Part shown: in pieces, positions 47,251-56,186 of the stretch
How positions within the stretch are numbered: position 1 is the first letter of the stretch
Layout: every line of letters starts with the position of its first letter
DNA from: [Clostridium] clostridioforme AGR2157
GTDB taxonomy: Bacteria; Bacillota; Clostridia; Lachnospirales; Lachnospiraceae
DNA length: 64,000 nt
Assembly: GCF_000424325.1 (NCBI RefSeq)
Contig: NZ_AUJR01000020.1
Span: 25,206 to 89,205, forward strand
Direction: 5' to 3'
Position numbers and translations under genes: made by a program
Notes under the pieces: model-generated
The model's input: the letters and a program-made list of their open reading frames with translations, nothing else
What the model was told of the DNA's origin: nothing
The model's database searches: none

Positions 47251-47394
47251 AAGAACCGCGGTCATGACGCAAATCCATATGGTTAAATGTCTCAAACCCA
47301 TCATACCTTCCCTCGCAGCATCTTTCTACAGCCTTGTCACAAAGCACTTCCCTTGAACTTCCCAGCAGCATTTCTTTACAGCATTTCCGTTATC

Positions 47395-47507
47395 CCTTAA
47401 CAGCTCCGGCAGTGGCGCCTTCCAGCCGCTGTTTTCTGGATATTTGTCTCCCTGCCCGATACTCCCTGGGAGGAGAGCAGCCGGTAAAAAAAATCCTGGT
47501 CCATTTC
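47395..47507 (-). pseudogene. N-terminal scrap of an M42/M20-like peptidase
   Basis: A good ribosome site (GGAGGGATGAA) precedes ATG and MDQDFFYRLLSSQGVSGRET, similar to the start of M42-type aminopeptidases, but stops follow after about 35 codons. It seems joined to the kinase fragment by deletion. Confidence 0.35.
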
Positions 47508-47703
47508 ATCCCTCCATCTGAACACGTTTTAGATTATATCTTTTTTCAGTTCCGGGATGAATAAAATAAATTGATGGAAAACCGTATGATTTTGACTGAT
47601 TTCTGCCCGGATTTTCTTTCCGGATGCCGGATAGGGCAGGAAATGACTTTTAGAATGGACAGCTTTTACTTTTTATAGTACTCTTTTTACCTTTCCGGGC
47701 ATC

Positions 47704-47756
47704 AAAAAAGCGGTTAGCAGGAAAACAGAATATATCTCTGATTTCCGCTAAGCCGC
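47704..47756 (-). terminator. Terminator of the ligase-carrier-condensation operon
   Basis: On the minus strand GCGGCTTAGCGGAAATCAG pairs with CTGTTTTCCTGCTAACCGC with small bulges and is followed by TTTTTTG, about 45 bases after the stop of the AMP-ligase gene. Confidence 0.75.
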
Positions 47757-47799
47757 CCATAACGTACGGTACAATGTTTATTTATAGGGTAAACACGTC

Positions 47800-49308
47800 C
47801 TAAAATCTTTTAATTTTCTTTGACGGCGTCTTCTCAAACTCCGTCTCCCTGACAATCAGGCTGTAGATTCGCTTATAGACCGGCATATCCTTATTAAACC
47901 CGTCAATCAATTCCTGAAGCGTTCCCCGGATATCCTTAATATGCTTTTTCTTTGCATACTCGTAATCCGGAAATACTTCCGCCTCTATAATCTTATCCTT
48001 TTCCCGAACCAGGATTTCCTTCACCAGTTCCGAACGGCTCAGCTCGTTCTCCAGCTCCTCCGGAGACACATTTTCACCGTTGGCCAGGATAATCAGGTTT
48101 TTGCGGCGGCCTGTGATATAGACGAAATTGTCCTCATCCACATACCCTAAGTCTCCGGTCTTAAGCCATCCGTCCTCCAGAGTCTCGGCAGTCTGCTCAG
48201 GCATCTTGTAATAACCCTGCATGACGCTGGAGCCCCTTACCCAGATTTCCTCATCCACCACCTTGGCCTCGCAGTTGGGAAGAAGTTTTCCAACGGAACC
48301 CTTCTTATTCTCCCATTCCAGGTTGGTGCTGATAACCGGCGAGCACTCAGTCATGCCGTAGCCCTGAAGGATGGTGATGCCATATTCTTTGAAACGGTCT
48401 ACGTAGGCCGGGTCCAGGTAAGCCCCGCCGCTGCATATGATTCTTAAGTTGCCCCCAAAGGCAGCCTTTGCCACCATCTTTTTGGGAATCAGGCTTCCGG
48501 CATCCTTTAACTTTCCGTAGATGGACTCAATGACAAGGGGCACCAGCAGCACGATTTCCGGCTTGAACAGCTTCATATTGCGCTGTACATGCATAATGGA
48601 ATCATTGATGCAGATAATCATTCCTATATAAAGCCCCTTTATGATGTCCATGGTCAGGCAGTAAACATGGTTGATGGGCAGCAGGGTCATGGACACGGTT
48701 CCCGCAGGTATCTTCATGTCCAGGCAGACAGCATTGTCCGTCAGGTTCCTGTGGCTCAGCATGACTCCCTTGCTCTTTCCGGTGGTGCCTGAGGTAAAGA
48801 GTATGGTGCAGAGCTGGCCGCCGGCAAGCTCTGTCTCATATGTACCGGCATTTTCAGCTATCAGACGGGACAGTGATAGCACATCCCCCACTGTATCCGG
48901 GGCCTGCATGGATACCACGTGCCTGATGCCCGGACATTTCTCACGGACAGCTCCTGCCACGTCAGAGTGCAGTTCATCGTACACCAGCATTTCCACATCC
49001 GCCCTGTTTAAGAGCTCATAGATGGCTTCTGCCGGAAGCTGTGCGTCGATGGGCACTGCCACGCTGCCGCTGTTCACTATTCCAAAATAGGCAGTAATCC
49101 ACTGGTAGCTGGTAGTGCCTATGACGGCGATATGCTTCCCCTTCATCCCAAGGGCCTCCACGGCGCGGCTTACGGCCATGGAATCCAGGTTCACCTCATT
49201 GTATGACTTATCAATGATTTCCTTTTTTACCTTGTACCGGAATGCTGTCTGCTCTCCATAAGTCTCTGCGCCGTGCCGGATTACATCCCTTAATGTCTCT
49301 GCTGCCAT
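47800..49308 (-). CDS. AMP-forming acid:CoA/ACP ligase of the biosynthetic cluster
   Basis: A 502-residue ANL-superfamily enzyme that activates a carboxylic acid with ATP. Core motifs are FTSGTTGKSKG (171-181), GYGMTECSP, and GWLKTGDLGYVD with ITGRRKNLIILANGE leading to the mobile C-terminal domain and a PSKKIKRF lysine end. It resembles fatty-acid or aryl-acid ligases rather than a standard amino-acid A domain. Start at 49308 follows CAGGAGG. It begins 22 bases after the free carrier-protein gene, which is its likely acceptor. Confidence 0.9.
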   Translation of the reverse strand: MAAETLRDVIRHGAETYGEQTAFRYKVKKEIIDKSYNEVNLDSMAVSRAVEALGMKGKHIAVIGTTSYQWITAYFGIVNSGSVAVPIDAQLPAEAIYELLNRADVEMLVYDELHSDVAGAVREKCPGIRHVVSMQAPDTVGDVLSLSRLIAENAGTYETELAGGQLCTILFTSGTTGKSKGVMLSHRNLTDNAVCLDMKIPAGTVSMTLLPINHVYCLTMDIIKGLYIGMIICINDSIMHVQRNMKLFKPEIVLLVPLVIESIYGKLKDAGSLIPKKMVAKAAFGGNLRIICSGGAYLDPAYVDRFKEYGITILQGYGMTECSPVISTNLEWENKKGSVGKLLPNCEAKVVDEEIWVRGSSVMQGYYKMPEQTAETLEDGWLKTGDLGYVDEDNFVYITGRRKNLIILANGENVSPEELENELSRSELVKEILVREKDKIIEAEVFPDYEYAKKKHIKDIRGTLQELIDGFNKDMPVYKRIYSLIVRETEFEKTPSKKIKRF

Positions 49309-49330
49309 ATCTTCCTCCTGCCTTTTCGGC

Positions 49331-49561
49331 CTACTCTGCCTGCAGGGACTGGATATAATCCACTGCATCCTTTACGGTCTTTACATTGACCACTTCCCGT
49401 TCCTCTACCTCCACGTCGAATTTCTCCTCAATCTCACCTACCATGCTCATGAAGTCATAGGAATTGAAGCCCAGGTCCTCAATAAACCTGGAATTCTCCT
49501 CAATGGTCTCCGGCGCCACATCCACATACTCACAGATGATTTCCTTTAATTCCTCAAACAT
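49331..49561 (-). CDS. Acyl/peptidyl carrier protein
   Basis: A 76-residue acidic four-helix carrier. Ser34 in DLGFNSYDFM is the phosphopantetheine site; Asn replaces the more common Asp before it. It is not beside fatty-acid synthesis genes but between a condensation protein and an acid ligase, so it serves this pathway. The phosphopantetheinyl transferase at 52318 would activate it. Confidence 0.93.
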   Translation of the reverse strand: MFEELKEIICEYVDVAPETIEENSRFIEDLGFNSYDFMSMVGEIEEKFDVEVEEREVVNVKTVKDAVDYIQSLQAE

Positions 49562-49583
49562 ATCCTTGTAATCCTCCTCTTTT

Positions 49584-50990
49584 TTACACCATCTCTATGA
49601 TTTCCCCTACCGTGCGCTCCGGGTCTTCCACGCCCCGGAATATGATTCTGCACAGGTAGTAATAAATACACTCCAGCTTCTCCGGCGTCACCACGCCGGT
49701 CTGGTACTCAAAACCAAAGTCCAGGCCATTGTCCTCTGCCCTGTGGCTCACGGTGAGGTACAGGGTGTGGGCAGCCACGCCGTTGGAATAGCGGGCAGTC
49801 TTATACTTGATGTCGCCCAGCTTGTCCAGGCCAGGACCGTTGTACTTCATGGCCAGGGGCTGATAGGTAAGGCTTAAGGGCTCATAGGTCTGTCCGTCCT
49901 TAAGCTTATAATAATCACGCCTGTAGTTGAAATACTCCGACGGGCTGTAATCCGCATGGCGGAAATACTGGTTCTGAGCATCCCTTATCTTAATCAGGCC
50001 CTCCATGAAGGTGTCCTCCCTGGGCACAATGGTCCTGAACGGGAAACAATGAATCCTGCTTCCGCCACAGCGCTTCTCCGCCAGGGTGGCCCGCCTGGAA
50101 ATGGTAGTGGTGATGGAAACGTCATCCTGGTCATTTTCCTTCTGGAGATAGGTCCGAAGGCCCATTAAGAGAAGGCAGGTCATGGAAATGCCGTATTTCT
50201 CACAAAAATCCAGCAGTTGGCCGGAAGGCTCCCCTTCCAGATGGAAGTTGGTGATATTGGCCTCCACATTATCGGATGTGTTGGTGGCTGCTCTCAGCTT
50301 CGGGTTGTGGGCAGCCTTTCTCTCATCTAACAGCTTCTTTGGACCGTAGATGTCCGTGAAGATGGGTTCGGAGGAAGCAATCAGTTCCTGGAAAAACTTC
50401 CTGTCTTTTTCACATGCCCTGCTTCCGGCCTCATAGGCCAGGTCCTTTTCCAGCTGCTTGATATAGGAAGACATTTCCTTTGGATGGTCCACCTCGTCAT
50501 AAAACCTGCTGGCGTACAGTTCAATTACATCCCGGAAGAACAGAATCAGGGACTGGGCATCCATGGTCATGTGGTCCACACAGATGTAAAGGCCCTGGTA
50601 CCCATCCGGCATCTTAATCATCACAATGTGGTGCATGGGGGAATCGTACCGCTCAAAGGGAATCTCGGTCCACTCCCGAAGCTTCCCCTCCGCGTCCTCC
50701 TCCTTCCAGCCGGTGAAGTCAAAGTGTTCGATTTCCTTTGTCTCCTCCTTCACCACATACTGGTAGACGTTGCCATCCTTGTCATGGGTAAAGCGCAGGC
50801 GCATGGTATCGCAGCGGGCAATGGCCTCCTGAATGCAGCTTTTAAGCACGTCCCAGTCCAGGTCCACCTGAATGGTCAGGCTGGAACCAATGTTCAGCAC
50901 CTGCTTCTTAGGGCAGTATTTCAGGCAGTAAAAGTGAAGCTTCTGCGCTGATGTCAGCGGGTATACCCTGTAGCCTTTCCTTGTCTTCAT
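49584..50990 (-). CDS. Free-standing NRPS-type condensation domain protein
   Basis: A 468-residue protein with the condensation fold of nonribosomal peptide synthetases. The catalytic H-x-x-x-D is His140-Met-Thr-Met-Asp144 (VDHMTMDAQSL); the N-terminal YPLTSAQKLHFY resembles the C1 core motif. It would join an acyl group carried on the ACP to an amine or alcohol acceptor. No A, T or TE domains are fused to it. Its start overlaps the stop of the hydrolase gene (ATGA), showing translational coupling. Acyltransferases of the WS/DGAT or PapA type share the fold and cannot be excluded. Confidence 0.88.
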   Translation of the reverse strand: MKTRKGYRVYPLTSAQKLHFYCLKYCPKKQVLNIGSSLTIQVDLDWDVLKSCIQEAIARCDTMRLRFTHDKDGNVYQYVVKEETKEIEHFDFTGWKEEDAEGKLREWTEIPFERYDSPMHHIVMIKMPDGYQGLYICVDHMTMDAQSLILFFRDVIELYASRFYDEVDHPKEMSSYIKQLEKDLAYEAGSRACEKDRKFFQELIASSEPIFTDIYGPKKLLDERKAAHNPKLRAATNTSDNVEANITNFHLEGEPSGQLLDFCEKYGISMTCLLLMGLRTYLQKENDQDDVSITTTISRRATLAEKRCGGSRIHCFPFRTIVPREDTFMEGLIKIRDAQNQYFRHADYSPSEYFNYRRDYYKLKDGQTYEPLSLTYQPLAMKYNGPGLDKLGDIKYKTARYSNGVAAHTLYLTVSHRAEDNGLDFGFEYQTGVVTPEKLECIYYYLCRIIFRGVEDPERTVGEIIEMV

Positions 50991-51946
50991 ACTTTGTTCT
51001 CCTCTTTTCCAAAAACGCGGGCAATCAGTTCCTCAATTGCATGTTCATAGCGGTCCGTATCCTTATAGTAAGCCTCTGCATGGCTGGCCCCCGGTATGAC
51101 TAACAGCTCCTTAGGCGACGCGCAGGCCCCGTACAGCTCATACACCATGGAACAGGGCACAAAGGTGTCCTTGTCCCCATGGATGAACAGGATGGGAATA
51201 CGGGCCTTCTTTACCTCTTCCCTGGCATTGCATTCATCCAAACCATATCCGGTCTCACTCCTGGCCATGCGGTCCGCAATCTGCATCACGGGAAAAGCCG
51301 GCATATGGTACATACTCCTCAGCACATGGCTGAATACTTCCCAGGCAGAGGTAAAGGCACAGTCTGACACAGCGGCCCTGACCTGCTTTGGAAGATTCAG
51401 ACCCGTGGACATCAGCACGGTAGCCGCTCCCATGGAAATGCCGTGGAGCATCAGCTCGCAGTCCTCTCCCAGCCGCTCCACCATATACTCCATCCACTGC
51501 CTGGCGTCATAGCGGTCCAGACAGCCAAAGCCGATATAGGTGCCCTCGCTTTTGCCGTGAGCCCTCTCATCCACCACCATCAGGCTGAAGCCCTGGTTCA
51601 GATAAAACTTTGCAATGGATGTGTAGTCGTTGAGTCCTTCGCTGGTATAGCCGTGAAAGCACACCACTGCCTTCCTGGAACCTTCACAGCAAAAAAACGT
51701 GCCGTGGAGCCTGAGTCCGTCCCCGGATGTTATGTACACCTCTTCCTGAGGCTGCCCTGCCAGCCATTCCCTGCTGGCGCGGATACCCGGAATATAAGCG
51801 TCCCAGTCCGTGCCTGCCATCTTCCGGGTCCTGTCGCGCTTTGCATTTCCCCGGACCACGGTCCGATGGAAGAAATACCGTGCTATGCCGTATTCTCCCG
51901 CTGCTCCTGCTGCTGCCAGTCCCAGTATCCATCCTTTGATTCCCAT
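50987..51946 (-). CDS. Membrane-anchored alpha/beta hydrolase
   Basis: A 319-residue serine hydrolase. A hydrophobic N-terminal segment (GWILGLAAAGAAGEYGIARY) is a likely anchor. The nucleophile is in GISMGAAT; FIHGDKDTFVP carries the acid and PGASHAEAY the His. Start at 51946 is chosen for AAGGAG eight bases upstream; a GTG three codons earlier overlaps it. In the cluster it could release product from the carrier (a type II thioesterase role) or process it at the membrane. Confidence 0.88.
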   Translation of the reverse strand: MGIKGWILGLAAAGAAGEYGIARYFFHRTVVRGNAKRDRTRKMAGTDWDAYIPGIRASREWLAGQPQEEVYITSGDGLRLHGTFFCCEGSRKAVVCFHGYTSEGLNDYTSIAKFYLNQGFSLMVVDERAHGKSEGTYIGFGCLDRYDARQWMEYMVERLGEDCELMLHGISMGAATVLMSTGLNLPKQVRAAVSDCAFTSAWEVFSHVLRSMYHMPAFPVMQIADRMARSETGYGLDECNAREEVKKARIPILFIHGDKDTFVPCSMVYELYGACASPKELLVIPGASHAEAYYKDTDRYEHAIEELIARVFGKEENKV

Positions 51947-52003
51947 ATACCTCACTCCTTTACCGTGCGCTGCCCGGTTTCCCGGCGCCGCACATGCACC
52001 TGC

Positions 52004-52321
52004 CTACACAAACTTCTGTAACATCAGAGCCTTTTCCAGACTTCCCTCAACCTTCAGTTTTCCTGTGGTAAATGCAAAGACCGGGTCCAGCTTTCCCGAT
52101 GCCAGCTTCATGAGTGTATCAGCGGAACAGATAAACTTTGCATCCCTGTCATAATACTCATATGGCTCCACGCTCAGGCTGCCATTCTTAACCTCTGCAT
52201 AGAACGCGCCTTCGCCCTCTCCCATAATATTGAACTGAAAGGCCAGATGTTCCTCTACCCTGCTCACATCGGCCTTCATGAAAATTTCCTTTACCTTTGC
52301 AAATACTTCTTCATAACTCAT
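52004..52321 (-). CDS. SCP2 sterol-carrier-like lipid-binding protein
   Basis: A 105-residue single-domain SCP2 protein. The fold is recognised from FQFNIMGEGEGAFYAEVKNG and the C-terminal MKLASGKLDPVFAFTTGKLK with the closing GSLEKALML helix. Such proteins carry hydrophobic molecules, hinting that the cluster's substrate or product is lipid-like. Its start overlaps the stop of the PPTase gene by four bases. Confidence 0.88.
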   Translation of the reverse strand: MSYEEVFAKVKEIFMKADVSRVEEHLAFQFNIMGEGEGAFYAEVKNGSLSVEPYEYYDRDAKFICSADTLMKLASGKLDPVFAFTTGKLKVEGSLEKALMLQKFV

Positions 52322-52869
52322 ACTGCCTCTCCTTTTTCGTCCGCCACGCAGACGGATATAATATATGATTGGTAAACCCTGGACTGGTAAAAACGCCAGC
52401 CCGGAATACTCCCTTTTACAGCGCCCTCCTCCAGGGAAAATGTGATGTTCCTCAGCGGAAAGGCCAGCCCCCTGCCAATGGCCTTGACAAAGCTCTCCTT
52501 AAGCGTCCACAGCCGGAAAAACCGTTCCTGCCGCTCCGCCTCAGACCTTCCTGCCAGCACAAAACCGCGCTCTGCTTCAGAACACATGCGCCTCATCAGG
52601 CTTGCCTTAAACGGACGAATCTCCTCTGTATCCACGCCCAGTACGCTGTCCGCGACAGCGCAGACCACCAGACCCTTTGTATGGCTGATATTAAATTCCA
52701 CGCCTTTTGCTCCCTTAAGATACGGTTTTGAACCAGTCTCCTGCTCCACCTCCCAGGTTCGTCCATACTCCTTCATAAGAGCGAAGTTCAGCAAGCTCCT
52801 GCCCAGTATATGTTCCTGCTCCCGGTTATGAAGACTGACGCCGGGTTCATATGAAGCCAGATAAATCAT
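52318..52869 (-). CDS. 4'-phosphopantetheinyl transferase, Sfp type
   Basis: A 183-residue enzyme that moves phosphopantetheine from CoA to the carrier-protein serine. The Sfp motifs are GVDTEEI and FFRLWTLKESFVKAIGRGL, with FNISHTKG before them. It is shorter than Sfp (about 224) but in range for the family. It starts after GGGAGG and is the first gene of the operon, making the cluster self-sufficient for carrier activation. Confidence 0.92.
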   Translation of the reverse strand: MIYLASYEPGVSLHNREQEHILGRSLLNFALMKEYGRTWEVEQETGSKPYLKGAKGVEFNISHTKGLVVCAVADSVLGVDTEEIRPFKASLMRRMCSEAERGFVLAGRSEAERQERFFRLWTLKESFVKAIGRGLAFPLRNITFSLEEGAVKGSIPGWRFYQSRVYQSYIISVCVADEKGEAV

Positions 52870-52901
52870 GGGGTTTCCTCCCGGACCTTGTTCTCCTGCT
52901 T

Positions 52902-52970
52902 TTCGACCAGTGGTCGAATCAGACTCAAGCTAAACATAACACGTTTTCGACCGCCAGTCAAGTCTGGCGT
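52902..52970. promoter_or_regulatory. Cluster promoter and TetR operators
   Basis: The minus-strand promoter is TTGACT (52956-52961) and TATGTT (52933-52938), spacer 17. A 17-base palindrome TTCGACCAGTGGTCGAA (52902-52918) lies just downstream of the -10. A second partial copy, TTCGACCGCCAGTCAA (52946-52961), covers the spacer and -35. A further dyad CGCCAG-TCAAGT-CTGGCG covers 52953-52970. This is the layout of a TetR-repressed promoter. Confidence 0.8.
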
Positions 52971-52987
52971 TTTCATTTATATTCTGC

Positions 52988-52993
52988 TATACT
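52988..52993 (+). promoter_or_regulatory. -10 of the TetR gene
   Basis: TATACT lies about 35 bases before the start codon. No strong -35 is seen; the operators upstream would allow autoregulation. Confidence 0.4.
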
Positions 52994-53028
52994 TGGATGT
53001 ATTCTAAAGAAAATAACGAGGATTTTTT

Positions 53029-53646
53029 ATGCAAAACCATAGTAAAAAGGAGATGATACTGGATGCCATGCAGGAACTTATGGGTTCAGCCAATGTCCAG
53101 GCTATTTCCGTCAGTGATATTGCCCAAAAAGCCGGTATTGGGAAAGGAAGTATCTATTACTATTTTTCTTCCAAGAACGATATCATGGACGCTGTCATAG
53201 AAAGGAATTACTCGCGGGTGCTGGACGAAGGCAGGGAATTAGCCGCCGCTTCCCACCTGGAAGCCTTTAAGAAGTTAGAAATCATATACCACGCCTGCCT
53301 GGATTCCTCCAAGGAACTCAGGCGCCAGGAGGAGATGCGAACCTTTAACGAACAGCAGGAAAGCGCCTTCATCCATCAGAAGTTCGCACGGATCATCATC
53401 ACCAAGCTGAAGCCCATCCTGGCTGACATCATCCGCCAGGGAATCCGCGAGGGCTCCATCCAGTGCACCTATCCGGAGGAGACAGCCCAGATTGTACTGA
53501 CCGTACTCACCATCACCCTGGATAACCATCTGGTTCCCTCCGGCGAAGCGGAAATCGGACGTGTTCTGGCTGCCTTTACCGAGATGCAGGAAAAGGGCAT
53601 GGGAATACCCTCCCATACCCTTCATTTCCTTATGCGGAAAAACTGA
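53029..53646 (+). CDS. TetR family regulator of the biosynthetic cluster
   Basis: A 205-residue regulator. The helix-turn-helix reads ISVSDIAQKAGIGKGSIYYY (about 22-41) followed by the usual FSSKNDIMDAV; the remaining helices form the ligand pocket. It is divergent from the PPTase gene, with matching palindromes between them, so it is very likely the cluster's repressor. The inducer may be the pathway's substrate or product. Confidence 0.92.
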   Translation: MQNHSKKEMILDAMQELMGSANVQAISVSDIAQKAGIGKGSIYYYFSSKNDIMDAVIERNYSRVLDEGRELAAASHLEAFKKLEIIYHACLDSSKELRRQEEMRTFNEQQESAFIHQKFARIIITKLKPILADIIRQGIREGSIQCTYPEETAQIVLTVLTITLDNHLVPSGEAEIGRVLAAFTEMQEKGMGIPSHTLHFLMRKN

Positions 53647-53702
53647 TACACAGCAGGGGCGCCGTACCCGTTTTATCTGGTACAGCGCCCCTATCCTTTT
53701 CC

Positions 53703-54732
53703 TTATTCAACCGTAATCTTATCGCAGCAGGTCAGTGCTTTCTCTGAGAATTCATTCCCCAGTCCGGGCAGTTCCGGAACCTTATATTTTCCATTTACAG
53801 GCTGGTAATCATAGATGCACAGCTCCCTGTTATGCGGAAGCAGGGCGTTCCTGTGGTGTTCATGGATGATGAAGTTGGGAATCACACACTCCAGTTGCAG
53901 GGCGGCCGCTGTGGAAAGTGGTCCCGCACATACATGAGCCTGTACGGATATGTCATATACATGAGCCATATCACAGATTTTCTTGCCTTCAGTGATACCG
54001 CCGCAGTTACCCAGATCCGGCTGTATTACCTGCACGGACATGTTCTCAAAATACTGTGCGTACTGCCATCTGGAGTATACCCTCTCTCCATGGGATATGG
54101 GGATATTAATGTGGTCCGCGATGAATTTTGCGGTTTTGGGACTTGGTGTGTTGGGCTCCTCAAAATAGAATATGTTATACCTCTCCCTTGCCAGCTGTAC
54201 TGCCCCGTTGGCATCCGGAACAGAATGGTTCTCCATGATGATGTCCACATCCAGTCCCACTGCTTCACGCACAGCCGCCACACGCTCTTCTACCAGGCCC
54301 ACATAATACTGCTTTAAGATACCTGTGGTCTCCGTAACCTTATCAAACCTCCTGCCATCCTTCTTATCAAAGGTAAAGAAGTCAATCTTAATGGCGTCGT
54401 ATCCTTCCTCCACCGCTTTTCTGGCATTTGCCGCGTATTCCTCCGTATCCCTGGCTTCCTCCCAGTGGTCGCTCCAACCGAACTGGAGCTGGCTTGCGTA
54501 GCAGCGCAGATTGTCCTGCTTCTTACCGCCTAACAGCTTGTATACCGGTACGTTAAAAAACTTGCCCCGTATATCCCAAAGCGCAAAGTCAATGGCGCTG
54601 ATGCCGGCAAATACCACGGGACCGCCATTCTGTCCCCAGAAAGTATTTTTGTAGAGAGTATCCCAGACAACCTCATTGTCCAGAGGGTCCATGCCGATGA
54701 TAAGATACTATCATCAGCTTTAATATATCCAT
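53703..54732 (-). pseudogene. Enolase-superfamily dehydratase (mandelate racemase/ManD-like), internally deleted near the 5' end
   Basis: The intact-looking part, 53703-54692 (329 residues from MDPLDNEVVW), carries superfamily marks: DAIKIDFF, metal-binding DIIMENHS, YFEEPNTP and a HGERVYS segment. Members of this group dehydrate sugar acids. About 70 N-terminal residues of the capping domain are missing. A plausible original start, ATG at 54732 after GAGGGGG, reads MDILKL, then hits the deletion junction and falls out of frame; upstream of MDP the family-like YLIIG is in frame but preceded by a stop. A shortened protein could still be made. Confidence 0.75.
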
Positions 54733-54742
54733 CAGACCCCCT

Positions 54743-56083
54743 CTAATCCTCCCAGATTGTCGTACTCACCGTGACTTCCGGGCTTCTGGAGCGCAGTATC
54801 CCCAGGACGCAGCATATGACAATGGCCGCAATACTTACAATGGCTATGACCGGTGTCAGGGCAAAAGCGGAGTTCACCAGAATGGCGCACTGCCCCACGA
54901 GCCCCACGGCACATACCAGATAATACACATGGTCCGCCACATGCCACCTGGACCGTTTCCAGGCGTCGGGATACTTCTTAGGCATCTGAAAATATGCATA
55001 ATAACACATGAGATACATGCATGAATTAAGGAGCATTATATTGTTGGTAATGGTATTCACATTGAACCCCAGCAGCAGGGGAACCAGTCCCAGCAGATAG
55101 TTCAATGTCATGATTTTCCAGGCCACACCCCTTTTGTTTTCCTTCCCAAAGGATTTAGGAAGCCACCCGTCCTTACAGGACTCCATGATGGGTAGGCAGC
55201 TTGCCGGCATGGTGGAATTCATCGTTGTCAGCAGTGCCATGATGGGACCGCCGATTATGAATGCGATGAACAGAACTTTCGGGAGTGCCACACGGGCCAC
55301 CAGGGTCAGCGGCTGGTCCATGACCTCTTCCATGGGAAGGACGCAGCTTCCCGCTGCCGCGACACCACAGTACAGAATCACCAGTGTGGGAACGGACAGA
55401 ATCAGGGCCCATGGAATATCCCGCTGAGGATTTCTGGCCGCAGAGCCATAATTCATGGTCATGGAATAACCTGTGGTTGAATATACAAAAAGAAAACTGG
55501 CAGTCCACAAACCGGCAGCGCCGTTTGTAAGGAAATTCTGATGGGTGATATCAAATACCGGGTGGTTGTAATGCAACAGGCCAAAAACAATGAACATGAG
55601 CAAGGCTGCAATCAACACCCATGTCATGTATTTCTGTATTTTGGCCATCATATCAATCCCGCACAGGTTCACCACATAGAAAAATGTCAGGAATGCCACC
55701 CCGCAGACCGTGGTGTTGACCTGTGGAAATAAAGACCGGACATACACTCCCAGGCTCACCGCAAACAACGAGATGCCCAAAAGTTTTGTCAGCTGCGCAA
55801 ATGCATACATTCCAGCTAACGTCTTACTGGTCAGCGCTCCAATCAGGGAGTAATAGCCGCCTCCCAGCCGGAGGGTACCGCAGATAAAAATAAGCGGGAA
55901 TATGGTAAAAAATCCCAGAATGATAGCCAGAAGATACGCCAGCCATGCAGAGTATCCGGTTGCAGTAATAGCCGGCCCCACCAGCGTAATTACACCGGCC
56001 CCAATTACCTGACCAATTGACAGACAATACAGTTCAACCCGTCCAAGCGTGCCTTTTGGAACCTCTTTCTTCTCTCCGTTCAT
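54743..56083 (-). CDS. APC-family amino acid permease
   Basis: A 446-residue transporter with about twelve helices. The first helix shows the substrate-binding SIGQVIGAGVITLVGPAI, a form of the APC G-x-G-x-G pattern, and VYSTTGYSMTMNYG occurs in helix 6. Start at 56083 follows TGGAGGAG; the long in-frame upstream extension overlaps another gene in the same direction and is not coding. It precedes the decayed sugar-acid dehydratase gene by ten bases, so its substrate might be related to that pathway rather than a common amino acid. Confidence 0.88.
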   Translation of the reverse strand: MNGEKKEVPKGTLGRVELYCLSIGQVIGAGVITLVGPAITATGYSAWLAYLLAIILGFFTIFPLIFICGTLRLGGGYYSLIGALTSKTLAGMYAFAQLTKLLGISLFAVSLGVYVRSLFPQVNTTVCGVAFLTFFYVVNLCGIDMMAKIQKYMTWVLIAALLMFIVFGLLHYNHPVFDITHQNFLTNGAAGLWTASFLFVYSTTGYSMTMNYGSAARNPQRDIPWALILSVPTLVILYCGVAAAGSCVLPMEEVMDQPLTLVARVALPKVLFIAFIIGGPIMALLTTMNSTMPASCLPIMESCKDGWLPKSFGKENKRGVAWKIMTLNYLLGLVPLLLGFNVNTITNNIMLLNSCMYLMCYYAYFQMPKKYPDAWKRSRWHVADHVYYLVCAVGLVGQCAILVNSAFALTPVIAIVSIAAIVICCVLGILRSRSPEVTVSTTIWED

Positions 56084-56186
56084 ACACTCCTCCATTACAA
56101 TATGATGTTGTTTCGTGGCTGCATCTCCAACAGGCTCAGAAGTCCCCTTCCTCCCGTATGCCGTATGGAAATTGTCGGACGGCTGC

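Noticed and set aside
47800..49308. Calling the AMP ligase an NRPS adenylation domain
   Set aside because: The core motifs fit the whole ANL family, and the protein looks closer to acyl/aryl acid ligases. Substrate class cannot be fixed without a structural model.
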